Translations under genes and position numbers: made by a program | Shown here: piece after piece, positions 7,217-14,023 of the stretch | Layout: each line of letters begins with the position of its first letter | Position numbering within the stretch: position 1 is the stretch's first letter | Source: SZAS-3 sp964386785 | Lineage (GTDB): Bacteria > Chlamydiota > Chlamydiia > Chlamydiales > JAAKFR01 | NCBI GenBank assembly: GCA_964386785.1 | Contig: CAYLUD010000036.1 | Span: 1 to 14,023, forward strand | DNA length: 14,023 bases | Direction: 5' to 3' | Notes under the pieces: generated by a model | Told to the model about the DNA's origin: nothing | Database searches by the model: none | The model's input: only the letters and a program-made list of their open reading frames with translations

Positions 7217-7244
7217 TTTATCACATATCATGTGATATTCTCAA
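7217..7244 (-). promoter_or_regulatory. Promoter of the small exported protein gene
   Basis: Read on the minus strand, TTGAGA (7239-7244) matches the -35 consensus at five of six bases. It is followed after 16 bases by GATAAA (7217-7222), preceded by a TGTG that resembles an extended -10. The predicted start near 7209 leaves a short leader containing the GGAGGG ribosome binding site. Confidence 0.5.
7219..7237. promoter_or_regulatory. Inverted repeat, candidate operator
   Basis: TATCACAT and ATGTGATA form perfect 8-base arms around the three-base centre ATC. The repeat lies between the -35 and -10 elements of the minus-strand promoter, a classic repressor position. The half-sites do not match a regulator I can name with confidence. 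It could instead be a chance palindrome in AT-rich DNA. Confidence 0.45.
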
Positions 7245-7501
7245 TACTCCCCGATCGATTCCGATTCATCATATCAATTTATTTTTTTTACCCCTCTCTA
7301 TAACAAGCAAAATTAAGAGGATTAGGGTACAGGGCCTCCATGTAGCCAGCTGGATCCTGTTATCTGATTACAAAAGGAATGAGCGAACAAGCCGAGACCC
7401 GACTCAGTATGATCGAAGTTACACTCTATCCAAGCGAGCTGCGCCATATGGACTAAAAGTTCTTCTACTTTTTTTTGAGAGAAAAAGAGAATCCGACTAA
7501 G
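7245..7501 (+). other. Non-coding leader region upstream of the M16 protease gene
   Basis: No gene is supported here on either strand. TATAAC at 7299-7304 is a good -10 hexamer without a recognisable -35, and would give a leader of about 190 bases. Within it ACAGG/CCTGT (7330-7334 with 7355-7359) can pair across an inner GGC/GCC, GAG/CTC can pair around ACCCGA (7395-7406), and AAAAGT/ACTTTT (7455-7460 with 7467-7472) is followed by four more Ts. I find no match to a riboswitch or tRNA that I know. Confidence 0.35.
7455..7476 (+). terminator. Weak A/T-rich hairpin with T tract ahead of the M16 gene
   Basis: AAAAGT (7455-7460), loop TCTTCT, ACTTTT (7467-7472), then TTTT. The six-base stem has a single G-C pair, so termination would be inefficient. 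It could close a short upstream transcript or act in the 5' leader of the protease mRNA. Confidence 0.2.
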
Positions 7502-10402
7502 ATGCTTGCTATGTCATACCGCATTCTAAAAAAACAGTGGATCGAAGAATTACAGATTGAGCTAACCGAATTGCATCACGAAGGGACAGGTGCGCAAATC
7601 CTACACTTAGCGAATCAGGATATAGAGAATGTGTTTTGTCTTTCCTTCCGCACAATCCCACCTTCCTCTAATGGCGTGGCCCATATTTTAGAGCATACGG
7701 TTCTATGTGGTTCTGAGCGATATCCAGGTCGTGACCCTTTTTTCAGTATGGCACGGCGTTCCATGAATACCTTCATGAATGCATTCACAGGAACTGACTT
7801 TACTTGTTATCCAGCAGCTTCAGAAATCCCCAAGGACTTTTATCACCTCTTAGAGGTCTATCTTGATGCTGTGTTTTTTCCCTTGCTCACTAAGGAGAGC
7901 TTTCTTCAAGAAGGACACCGTCTTGAATTTCAAGAAATCGATAATCCCACTTCCCCTCTTCAATACAAGGGTATCGTATTTAATGAAATGAAAGGAGCTC
8001 TGGCATCTGGTGAGGCTAGATTGTCTGAATCGTTAATGCACCACCTATTTCCCAACACACCCTATGGATATAACTCAGGTGGCGATCCTCAAGAAATCCC
8101 CAAACTTTCTCACGAAGAACTCCGAAAATTTCACCAACAATTCTATCACCCTTCTAATTGTCTTTTTTTCTTTTATGGAAATCTTCCCCTGCAAGACCAT
8201 TTAGCTTGTTTAGAACAAAGAGTTTTCCCCTTTTTTACCTACCAAACACCCCCTGCACCTATTGCTCTTCAGCCCCGCTTCTCGCATCCTAAAACCGTAC
8301 AGGGATCTTATCCATTGGGAGAAGGAGAACAACCCCAGCGCTTTGTGGGTTTTGGATGGCTTACTTGTTCTATCCTAGACCAACAAGATATCCTGACCTT
8401 GAGCGTATTGGACATGATTTTAATGGGTACAGATGCAGGGTTACTCAAGAAGCAACTCTTAGCAACTCAGCTCTGTCTTTCCCTGGATTCAACCCTGGAT
8501 GACGATCTAGTGGAAGTCCCTTATTTTATCATTTGTAAGGGATGCCGAGCAGATGCTGCAGCAGGATTAGCGCAAGTCTTACAACAAACCTTGGAAGAGT
8601 TAGCTAGCTCGCCTTTTCCACAAGAAGTTGTAGAAGGAGCGATTCATCAACTGGAAATGGCTCGTACGGAAATCACAGGAAACTCTACTCCTTACGGATT
8701 ATCTCTTTTCTTTCGCGCAGGGTTACTCAAACAGCAAGGTGGTAACATAGAAGACGGTCTTCGTACCCACTCTTTATTTACTGCATTACGTGACCAATTG
8801 TCCGACCCCCTTTTTCTTCCGCGTAAGCTGCGTCAATTCCTGATCGACTCTTCTCATCAGGTGCAGGTAGAGCTGCTCCCTAATGCAGATCTCAGTCAAC
8901 AAGAATGGGATCAAGAGCAGAAGGTACTGCAAACATTACATCAATCTCTTTCCGCAGAACAACAAAACACCCTCATGCAAGAGGCTCAGCAACTGTTGGA
9001 ACAACAGGCAGAAGAAGATAATACCTCTCTCCCCTCTTTAACATTAGAAGATGTTCCCTTGAAAGGTAAGCTCTATCCTGTAGAAGAAGAGGACTATCAA
9101 GGCATCAAGATCCATCATCATGATGTCTTTACAAATGGCCATTTATATGTTGACTTGCTTTTTTCCATTCCAGATTTTCCTTTAGAATGGCTTCCGCTAC
9201 TTCGCCTCTTCACTTGGATTGCTCCGCAGCTGGGATGTGCTGGGCGCACCTACGAAGCTCATCTCAATTTTTTACTGGAACATATCGGTGGATTTGGATG
9301 CTCTTTAGATTTCTATCCACAAGCACAGGATCCCAATCAGTTGCGGCCCACACTTGCAATTCGTGGAAAATGTCTCTCCAGAAAAGCTCCTGAACTTTTC
9401 TCATTAATTCGAGATGCTTTAGGCTCAATTGATGTGTATGACATACCGAGAATACGAGATCTCTTACGCCATCATTTGTATGAAATGAGAATGTCCGTGC
9501 AAAATCAATCGTTGCGCTATGCAGTCCACTTAGGATCGGCAGCCTTTACCTGTGGAGGCTCGCTTTCCGAGCAGTGTTATGGATTACACTACTTCTGGGC
9601 TTTGGAGAAGATCGTGCTGGATTTTGAGAAGAATCCACAAACCCTGATGGAACAGTTAGGCACTATTTCTCAATATTGGTATCGAGCGCTTCCTCATACG
9701 CTGGTATTATCTTGTAATCGGGATGACTATCATCATCTACGGCAACATCGATTTTATGATCTGTTTGAGGATCTACGTCCAGCTAGGTTAGATTGGGTCT
9801 ATCCAAAAGAGACATTATCCGTTGTATCTCATGGACGACTGATCTCTTCTCCTGTTGCTTCTAGTGCTCTTATATTCCCCTCTGTTCCATATCAAGACCC
9901 TCGTTCTGCCGCCCTTAGTGTTGCTGCAGAGTTGATGACTCATACAACTTTACATCCAGAAATTCGAGAAAAGGGGGGTGCGTATGGGGCAGGGGCAACA
10001 CATAGTGCGCAATCGGCCATTTTTTATTTATATTCTTACCGAGATCCCCACCTACACAGTACGTATGATAGCTTTCAGCGCAGTATTGCTCGTATGATAC
10101 ATGGTGAAATTTCTGATGAAGAACTATTGGAAGCGAAGTTTAGTCTATTCCAAGACCTCGACAGTCCCGTAGCGCCTGGCTCTAGAGCGATGGTTACGGT
10201 AGGGCTTAGCCTTTCAGGAAAGCATATCGAGGACCGTCAACGCTATCGGGATGCCATACGGAGTGTGGATATAGCCACGTTAGCACAACATGTTGCCGAT
10301 ATATTAGACCCAACAAAAGGAATTTGGATTCCTTTTGCTAGCGCAGAATTTTTTGCGCAACATGGATGCACTCTTTCTCTGGAAACTATTTCGAAATACT
10401 AA
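7502..10402 (+). CDS. M16C family zinc metalloprotease (presequence-protease/insulinase-like)
   Basis: A large single-chain 'cryptidase' that encloses and cleaves unfolded oligopeptides, probably in the cytoplasm since no signal peptide is seen. It has 966 aa from the ATG at 7502; a TTG at 7475 would add nine residues. The inverted zinc motif HILEH (H61, catalytic E64, H65) is followed 97 residues later by the third ligand E162 (FNEMKGA). The block CGSERYP...DPFF...TFMNAFTGTD...CYPAAS is the typical M16C/PreP signature. A charged, Gln-rich helical linker near residues 465-520 fits the M16C-associated hinge. The C-terminal half keeps the substrate-binding Arg and Tyr (R822 and Y828, in REKGGAYG). 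Likely orthologue of the C. trachomatis insulinase-family protein CT824 (from memory). The M20 gene follows after 18 bp, suggesting cotranscription. No strong ribosome binding site is visible, so the exact start is less certain. Confidence 0.93.
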   Translation: MLAMSYRILKKQWIEELQIELTELHHEGTGAQILHLANQDIENVFCLSFRTIPPSSNGVAHILEHTVLCGSERYPGRDPFFSMARRSMNTFMNAFTGTDFTCYPAASEIPKDFYHLLEVYLDAVFFPLLTKESFLQEGHRLEFQEIDNPTSPLQYKGIVFNEMKGALASGEARLSESLMHHLFPNTPYGYNSGGDPQEIPKLSHEELRKFHQQFYHPSNCLFFFYGNLPLQDHLACLEQRVFPFFTYQTPPAPIALQPRFSHPKTVQGSYPLGEGEQPQRFVGFGWLTCSILDQQDILTLSVLDMILMGTDAGLLKKQLLATQLCLSLDSTLDDDLVEVPYFIICKGCRADAAAGLAQVLQQTLEELASSPFPQEVVEGAIHQLEMARTEITGNSTPYGLSLFFRAGLLKQQGGNIEDGLRTHSLFTALRDQLSDPLFLPRKLRQFLIDSSHQVQVELLPNADLSQQEWDQEQKVLQTLHQSLSAEQQNTLMQEAQQLLEQQAEEDNTSLPSLTLEDVPLKGKLYPVEEEDYQGIKIHHHDVFTNGHLYVDLLFSIPDFPLEWLPLLRLFTWIAPQLGCAGRTYEAHLNFLLEHIGGFGCSLDFYPQAQDPNQLRPTLAIRGKCLSRKAPELFSLIRDALGSIDVYDIPRIRDLLRHHLYEMRMSVQNQSLRYAVHLGSAAFTCGGSLSEQCYGLHYFWALEKIVLDFEKNPQTLMEQLGTISQYWYRALPHTLVLSCNRDDYHHLRQHRFYDLFEDLRPARLDWVYPKETLSVVSHGRLISSPVASSALIFPSVPYQDPRSAALSVAAELMTHTTLHPEIREKGGAYGAGATHSAQSAIFYLYSYRDPHLHSTYDSFQRSIARMIHGEISDEELLEAKFSLFQDLDSPVAPGSRAMVTVGLSLSGKHIEDRQRYRDAIRSVDIATLAQHVADILDPTKGIWIPFASAEFFAQHGCTLSLETISKY

Positions 10403-10420
10403 GCAGCATAGGATTATTGT

Positions 10421-11755
10421 ATGTCTCATCGTGATCACATCCAAGATTGGTTTACTTTTCTGCGGTTTCCTTCTATTTCTGCTCTCCCCGAGCACCAAGG
10501 CGATATACAAGCTTGTGCCACTTGGTTGCAACATTATATGGAGCAGATTGGATTATCCATTGAGGTATGGGATGAACAAGGATACCCGGTGCTGTTGGGC
10601 TCTACCCTTCCGGTACCTTCGGGTGAAGTCATCTTATTTTATGGCCACTACGATGTGCAGCCGGTCGATCCTCTAGATAGTTGGATCTCTCCCCCCTTTG
10701 AACCCTCCATACGGCAGGAATGTGTGTATGCGCGAGGAGCTTCTGATGATAAAGGTCAGATTTTTTATACTTTGGCAGCGATTGGGGAATTTTTATCTCA
10801 TCATCCTGTGTTGCCTTACCAAATTAAGATATTGATTGAAGGACAGGAAGAATCGGGCAGCTCGTATCTCCACCATCTCTTACCTCGCATACAGAACTCT
10901 GTACAAGCAAACCACGTTGTTGTGGTAGATAGCGGATGGGACTCCCCAGATCGGCCTGTTGTCACATTAGGAGCTCGTGGCATCATGACTCTTCATTTCC
11001 GCATTTCAGAAGCTTCCACGGATCTTCACTCAGGCCAATGTGGGGGTATCGTATACAATCCCAACCGAGCTCTTGTAGAAATGTTAGCAGCTCTACATGA
11101 TCGAGATCATCGAGTGACGCTACCAGGATTTTATGATGGAATCATTGAGCTGACAACAGAAGAACAAGAGCATCTGTTCCTGCACTTTGATCCTGTGTAT
11201 TTTCGCGATTGTTATGGCTGTTCACCATCGGGAATGGAAAGGGGCTTCGATCCTGTTATAGCCAACTGGCTACGACCCACTTTAGAAATCAACGGGATCT
11301 CCGGTGGGTATCAAGGACCCGGATTTAAAACAGTGATTCCAGCCTATGCAGAAGCGCACCTATCCTGCCGCCTGGTCCCAGGTCAAGATCCAGACCGTAT
11401 CATGCCCGAGTGGATCCAATGGTTACAGGAGCACACCCCTTCTGGAATGTCTATGTCGATCCTTTCCCAATCCAAGGGAAGTGCAGCATTTCGAAGCTCT
11501 GCCTCTTCTCGTATCGCTACGTGTGCTGCAAAAAGCTATACGGACGTCTGTGGTACACCCTGTCGATACATCTTGGGAGGTGGGTCTATTCCGATCGTAC
11601 CTGCTTTATGTGCTGCATCAGGTGGTGAGGTCGTGCTTATAGGGACTGCACGACCTTCTGATCGCATCCATGCCCCAAATGAGCATTTCCATCTGCAAGC
11701 TTTTGATGTTGGGTATCGAGCAATTCTCTGTCTCCTGGAACAATTCTTACTGTAA
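10421..11755 (+). CDS. M20 family metallopeptidase (CNDP-like dipeptidase)
   Basis: A cytosolic di-zinc peptidase or deacylase, predicted to hydrolyse dipeptides or short peptides; the exact substrate is not readable from sequence. It has 444 aa, close to the family norm of about 450-475. Catalytic motifs are complete: H76-x-D78 in GHYDVQP, bridging D109 in GASDDKGQ, the general base and ligand pair E143-E144 in EGQEESGS, D170 in VVVDSGW, and a late ligand H417 in HAPNEHF. A lid/dimerisation domain is inserted about residues 190-330 (ARGIMTLHF, HSGQCGG, NGISGGYQG). This motif set favours the CNDP/M20 dipeptidase group over ArgE or DapE. It starts 18 bp after the M16 stop with AGGA about seven bases before the ATG, so it probably shares a transcript and could finish peptides released by the M16 enzyme (inference). 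Confidence 0.92.
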   Translation: MSHRDHIQDWFTFLRFPSISALPEHQGDIQACATWLQHYMEQIGLSIEVWDEQGYPVLLGSTLPVPSGEVILFYGHYDVQPVDPLDSWISPPFEPSIRQECVYARGASDDKGQIFYTLAAIGEFLSHHPVLPYQIKILIEGQEESGSSYLHHLLPRIQNSVQANHVVVVDSGWDSPDRPVVTLGARGIMTLHFRISEASTDLHSGQCGGIVYNPNRALVEMLAALHDRDHRVTLPGFYDGIIELTTEEQEHLFLHFDPVYFRDCYGCSPSGMERGFDPVIANWLRPTLEINGISGGYQGPGFKTVIPAYAEAHLSCRLVPGQDPDRIMPEWIQWLQEHTPSGMSMSILSQSKGSAAFRSSASSRIATCAAKSYTDVCGTPCRYILGGGSIPIVPALCAASGGEVVLIGTARPSDRIHAPNEHFHLQAFDVGYRAILCLLEQFLL

Positions 11756-11794
11756 GTTCGTAGTGATTCCGTCACTCTACTAGATAAATCCAAT

Positions 11795-11823
11795 TGAAGA
11801 GAAAAGGATGCAACCAGTACCAT
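11795..11823 (+). promoter_or_regulatory. Candidate promoter upstream of htrA
   Basis: TTGAAG (11795-11800), a 17-base spacer, then TACCAT (11818-11823). A second, weaker pair is TTGCTA (11842-11847) and TAACGT (11864-11869). Neither stands out, and htrA could also be read through from the M20 gene. Confidence 0.25.
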
Positions 11824-11836
11824 CGACTTCGTCGAT
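11822..11836 (+). repeat. Short hairpin in the htrA upstream region
   Basis: ATCGAC/GTCGAT form a perfect six-base stem around a TTC loop, followed by TTTATATT. It could be a weak terminator after the M20 gene or a leader structure of htrA; there is no long T tract. Confidence 0.3.
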
Positions 11837-11887
11837 TTATATTGCTATATGGTGTGAGTCACATAACGTATTTAATGTAGGTATATC

Positions 11888-13309
11888 ATGAAAAAATGGT
11901 GTAGTGTTCTCTGTCTGCTTTCCCTTTGTGTTACCCCTCTCTGCGCACAAAAGGCCTCCTCTTCTAAATCAGAAGAACAGCTCTTAAAGCAGATTTCTCA
12001 TGGTTTTTCCCAAGTAGCGCAGCAAGCTACTCCTGCTGTTGTCTATATTGAAACACAAATCGAACCTACAAAACGAGATCCTCGATTTTCTGATAACCCT
12101 TTTGATTCATTTCATGATGATTTTATTAACCGATTTTTTGGATTCCCCGTGCAACGTGAAACTCGCCCTCGTAAAGAAACGGCGCGTGGGACGGGATTTT
12201 TTGTTACCCCTTCTGGCCATTTGATTACAAATAATCACCTTGTAGAAGGGGCAACGAAAGTCACTGTTTCCTTGCAAAATGGAGAAACGTTACCAGGCAC
12301 TGTAGTAGGTACAGATGCAAAAACAGATTTAGCTGTCATTAAAGTAGAAGGGAAAAACTTTCCCTATTTGGAATTTGCCGATACACAGAAAATTGAGGTT
12401 GGGGACTGGGCGATCGCAATTGGCAATCCATTTGGTTTACAATCTACTCTGACAGTTGGTGTAGTGAGCGCTAAAGGAAGAAGTCAACTTCAAATTGCTG
12501 ACTTCGAAGACTTTATTCAAACAGATGCAGCCATCAATCCCGGAAATTCCGGTGGCCCCCTGCTCAACGTAGAGGGGCATGTAATGGGGGTGAACACAGC
12601 AATTGCTAGTGCCTCTGGTGGATATATGGGGATTGGTTTTGCAATTCCAAGTCATATTGTGCAGCATGTGATGCAACAGTTAATCGATGAAGGATCGGTC
12701 ACTCGAGGTTTTCTTGGGGTCACTCTCCAACCAGTCGATAAACACCTGGCTTCCTATTATTCCATAGATGCACAAAACGCTGCCTTAGTTACCGATGTGG
12801 TTGCAGGATCACCTGCTGATGTAGCAGGTATTAAGCCTGAAGACCTTATTCTTGCTTATGATGGTCATACTATTGATAGTATCCATGCATTTCGCACAGC
12901 TATTTCTTTGATGGCCCCAGGAACACAGATTGTGTTGAAAATACAACGTGATGGTGCAGTAAAAGAGATTAAAGTAAAAATTGCTGCGTTACCAGCTGAA
13001 ATGGCAACTACTGTTTCCACTCAACGTCTTGGCATTAAAGTACAACCCATCAACAAAGATTTAGCACGACAGCTAGGCGTAGCAGAATCTCTTGGGGGGC
13101 TCGTCATCACAGAAGTAGAGTCAGGTACTGCTGCGAGCTTAGCGGGGTTACGTCCAGGTGTGGTCATCGTGGCCGTCAACCGCAAAAAAGTTGATACTTT
13201 AGAGCAATTTCAACAAGCCCTCCAAGAAGCATCTAAAGAAGGCAAGGTACTCCTTAAAGTCGTTCATGGCGACATCATACGCTTCGTTGTACTACAGTTT
13301 GATTCCTGA
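11888..13309 (+). CDS. htrA: HtrA/DegP/DegQ family periplasmic serine protease and chaperone
   Basis: Envelope quality-control protease that degrades or holds misfolded exported proteins; in Chlamydia it is also reported in the host-cell or inclusion compartment. It has 473 aa. A signal peptide covers about residues 1-20 (MKKW, then Leu/Cys-rich, ending PLCA). The trypsin-like domain spans about 85-260 with the triad H117 (TNNHLV), D147 (KTDLAV) and S221 (NPGNSGGPL). A long flexible LA-type loop with acidic and Phe residues lies at about 60-98. PDZ1 is about 272-365 (GFLGVTLQPV, GSPADVAGI) and PDZ2 about 378-470 (RLGIKVQPI, GTAASLAGL). Two PDZ domains place it with DegP/DegQ rather than DegS. 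The start ATG at 11888 fits the signal peptide, though the ribosome binding site is weak. It ends just before a strong terminator. In C. trachomatis htrA is CT823, next to the M16 gene (from memory). Confidence 0.96.
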   Translation: MKKWCSVLCLLSLCVTPLCAQKASSSKSEEQLLKQISHGFSQVAQQATPAVVYIETQIEPTKRDPRFSDNPFDSFHDDFINRFFGFPVQRETRPRKETARGTGFFVTPSGHLITNNHLVEGATKVTVSLQNGETLPGTVVGTDAKTDLAVIKVEGKNFPYLEFADTQKIEVGDWAIAIGNPFGLQSTLTVGVVSAKGRSQLQIADFEDFIQTDAAINPGNSGGPLLNVEGHVMGVNTAIASASGGYMGIGFAIPSHIVQHVMQQLIDEGSVTRGFLGVTLQPVDKHLASYYSIDAQNAALVTDVVAGSPADVAGIKPEDLILAYDGHTIDSIHAFRTAISLMAPGTQIVLKIQRDGAVKEIKVKIAALPAEMATTVSTQRLGIKVQPINKDLARQLGVAESLGGLVITEVESGTAASLAGLRPGVVIVAVNRKKVDTLEQFQQALQEASKEGKVLLKVVHGDIIRFVVLQFDS

Positions 13310-13319
13310 TATGTGGATC

Positions 13320-13353
13320 GATAAGCTCTCCGTTTAGGGGAGCTTATCTTTTT
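13320..13353 (+). terminator. Rho-independent terminator of htrA
   Basis: GATAAGCTCTCC (13320-13331) pairs with GGGGAGCTTATC (13337-13348) as a 12-base stem with one G-T wobble, loop GTTTA, followed by five Ts. It starts 11 bases after the htrA stop. The stop codon of the opposing minus-strand gene (13344-13346) lies inside the right arm. Confidence 0.9.
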
Positions 13354-13736
13354 GTGCTGTAAGAACGTAAGATTGTAGCATAGGGAGATGGGGGAAGTAG
13401 CTGTGCATTATCCAGATCCGTAATGAATCCGAGCAATTCTTGATGAAGTTGTTCTGCTTCATGCCGACATTCGGGTAATGTAGCGATGATGTGCTGTAAC
13501 ATTTCTCGTTTTTGGGCTAATACGCTTAATAATTCTGGGGGAGGTTCTATCAGCTCTTTGCGTGCATCTAGAATTTGATCTCTCATCGAGGCCATTTCCA
13601 AGCATGCAATTTCGACTTTGAGTTCATGAGCTTTTTGAGCCCATTCTTTCTCCTGAGATTCTGCACGCTTCAATTCTTGTTTTAAATAATTCGTCTCCAT
13701 CAGGGGACTCATGACTAATAGCAATGTCAACCACAT
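13344..13736 (-). CDS. Hypothetical small alpha-helical exported or membrane-anchored protein
   Basis: I do not recognise this family. It has 130 aa. The N terminus (MWLTLLLVMSPLM) is a short hydrophobic segment that could be a signal peptide or anchor; the hydrophobic core is only about 12 residues, so either reading is weak. Residues about 16-105 are rich in Glu, Lys, Gln, Leu and Ala with heptad-like spacing (QELKRAESQEKEWAQKAHEL; later EAEQLHQELL), indicating coiled coil, interrupted by a PPP at about 65-67. The C terminus is Pro/Ser/Tyr-rich. The ATG at 13736 is supported by AGAGGT (13741-13746) four bases upstream. It converges on htrA and its stop codon lies in the htrA terminator stem. 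Proteins of this shape include OmpH/Skp-like chaperones and secretion-system stalk proteins, but nothing specific supports either. Confidence 0.6.
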   Translation of the reverse strand: MWLTLLLVMSPLMETNYLKQELKRAESQEKEWAQKAHELKVEIACLEMASMRDQILDARKELIEPPPELLSVLAQKREMLQHIIATLPECRHEAEQLHQELLGFITDLDNAQLLPPSPYATILRSYSTKR

Positions 13737-13894
13737 AGTTACCTCTAGCGAAGGGACTATTCCAAAAAAATATTTTCAATACAAGTTTTTTTTCGTTTTC
13801 TCCTTGTGGCGTCTCACTACCTGATTCATACATAGTGAATAGAAGGCTATCATCTTGTGATGACGTCTCTTTCATTGAATTCTATGTTCTTTTA

Positions 13895-14023
13895 TCAGCT
13901 TAGCAAGCCATGTACCGTAGTCCATCCTGAAGAACTTTTTCCATCAGAGCAGAGAGCCCCTTCCAGTAATTTGTCTATCCAAAAAGTTATTAAGCCCAAC
14001 ATCAAAAAACCTTTCCAGTAACG
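13895..14023 (-). CDS. Possible C-terminal end of a gene running off the window
   Basis: A minus-strand frame is open from the window edge to a TGA at 13895-13897 (42 sense codons). It begins RYWKGFLMLGLITFWIDKLL, a plausible membrane helix, and ends in a Ser/Gly-rich tail. An open frame of this length at an edge is not rare by chance, and a 45-codon ATG frame runs on the opposite strand over the same bases (13884-14021), so only one, or neither, is real. Confidence 0.3.
   Translation of the reverse strand, partial: RYWKGFLMLGLITFWIDKLLEGALCSDGKSSSGWTTVHGLLS

Noticed and set aside
7387..7450. tRNA-like sequence on the minus strand (AGCTCGCTTGGATAGAGTG resembles a D-arm, with a TTCG further on)
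   Set aside because: The acceptor arm has no partner, the anticodon stem does not pair, and the spacing to the T-loop-like TTCG is several bases too long. At most a degraded remnant; more likely chance.
13624..13875. 83-codon minus-strand frame starting MKETSSQDD
   Set aside because: It overlaps the first 113 bases of the better-supported coiled-coil gene in another frame, has no ribosome binding site and shows no recognisable domain.
13884..14021. 45-codon plus-strand frame MFFYQLSKPC...KKPFQ at the right edge
   Set aside because: No ribosome binding site or promoter, and it lies antisense to an open minus-strand frame that reads through the window edge; too short to support.

Overview
The window looks like a stretch of core chromosome from a member of the Chlamydiota, probably a chlamydia-related ('environmental') lineage rather than a close relative of Chlamydia trachomatis. 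Three things point there. The ribonucleotide reductase large subunit carries three N-terminal ATP-cone domains. The small subunit has the chlamydial class Ic signature, with Phe in place of the radical Tyr and Glu in place of the first Asp ligand. The neighbours (rmuC, an M16 metalloprotease, htrA) are, from memory, the genes that surround nrdAB in C. trachomatis (about CT823-CT828). The family and genus cannot be fixed from this window.

Layout. Bases 1-234 hold no convincing gene. rmuC lies on the minus strand (235-1437). It is divergent from, and 5'-overlapping with, a PAP2-type membrane phosphatase gene on the plus strand (1420-2184). A 400-base gap follows (2185-2584). It holds two NrdR-box-like palindromes spaced 32 bp centre to centre, a candidate promoter and, on the minus strand, what may be a decayed small membrane-protein gene. 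Then come nrdA (2585-5755) and nrdB (5771-6796), an operon making dNTPs. nrdB meets head-on, overlapping by a couple of bases, a short gene for an unrecognised exported protein (6793-7191, minus). That gene's promoter has an 8-bp-arm inverted repeat sitting between its -35 and -10 elements.

From 7192 to 7501 there is a non-coding interval with several small hairpins. Three plus-strand protease or peptidase genes follow: an M16C (presequence-protease-like) oligopeptidase (7502-10402), an M20 dipeptidase-like enzyme (10421-11755) and the periplasmic protease/chaperone htrA (11888-13309), closed by a strong intrinsic terminator (13320-13353). The right end has a minus-strand gene for a small helical, coiled-coil exported protein (13344-13736), and an ambiguous partial frame runs off the edge.

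How the genes work together. nrdAB supplies deoxynucleotides, with likely NrdR repression at the promoter and allosteric control through the ATP-cones. The M16, M20 and HtrA enzymes form a same-strand protein/peptide degradation group: HtrA acts in the envelope, M16 on oligopeptides and M20 on di/tripeptides. I see no mobile element, CRISPR array, rRNA or confident tRNA. The window is mostly conserved core content. The points most worth a second look are regulatory (NrdR boxes, the operator at 7219-7237), the degenerate third ATP-cone, the possible pseudogene at 2129-2509 and the unrecognised exported proteins.
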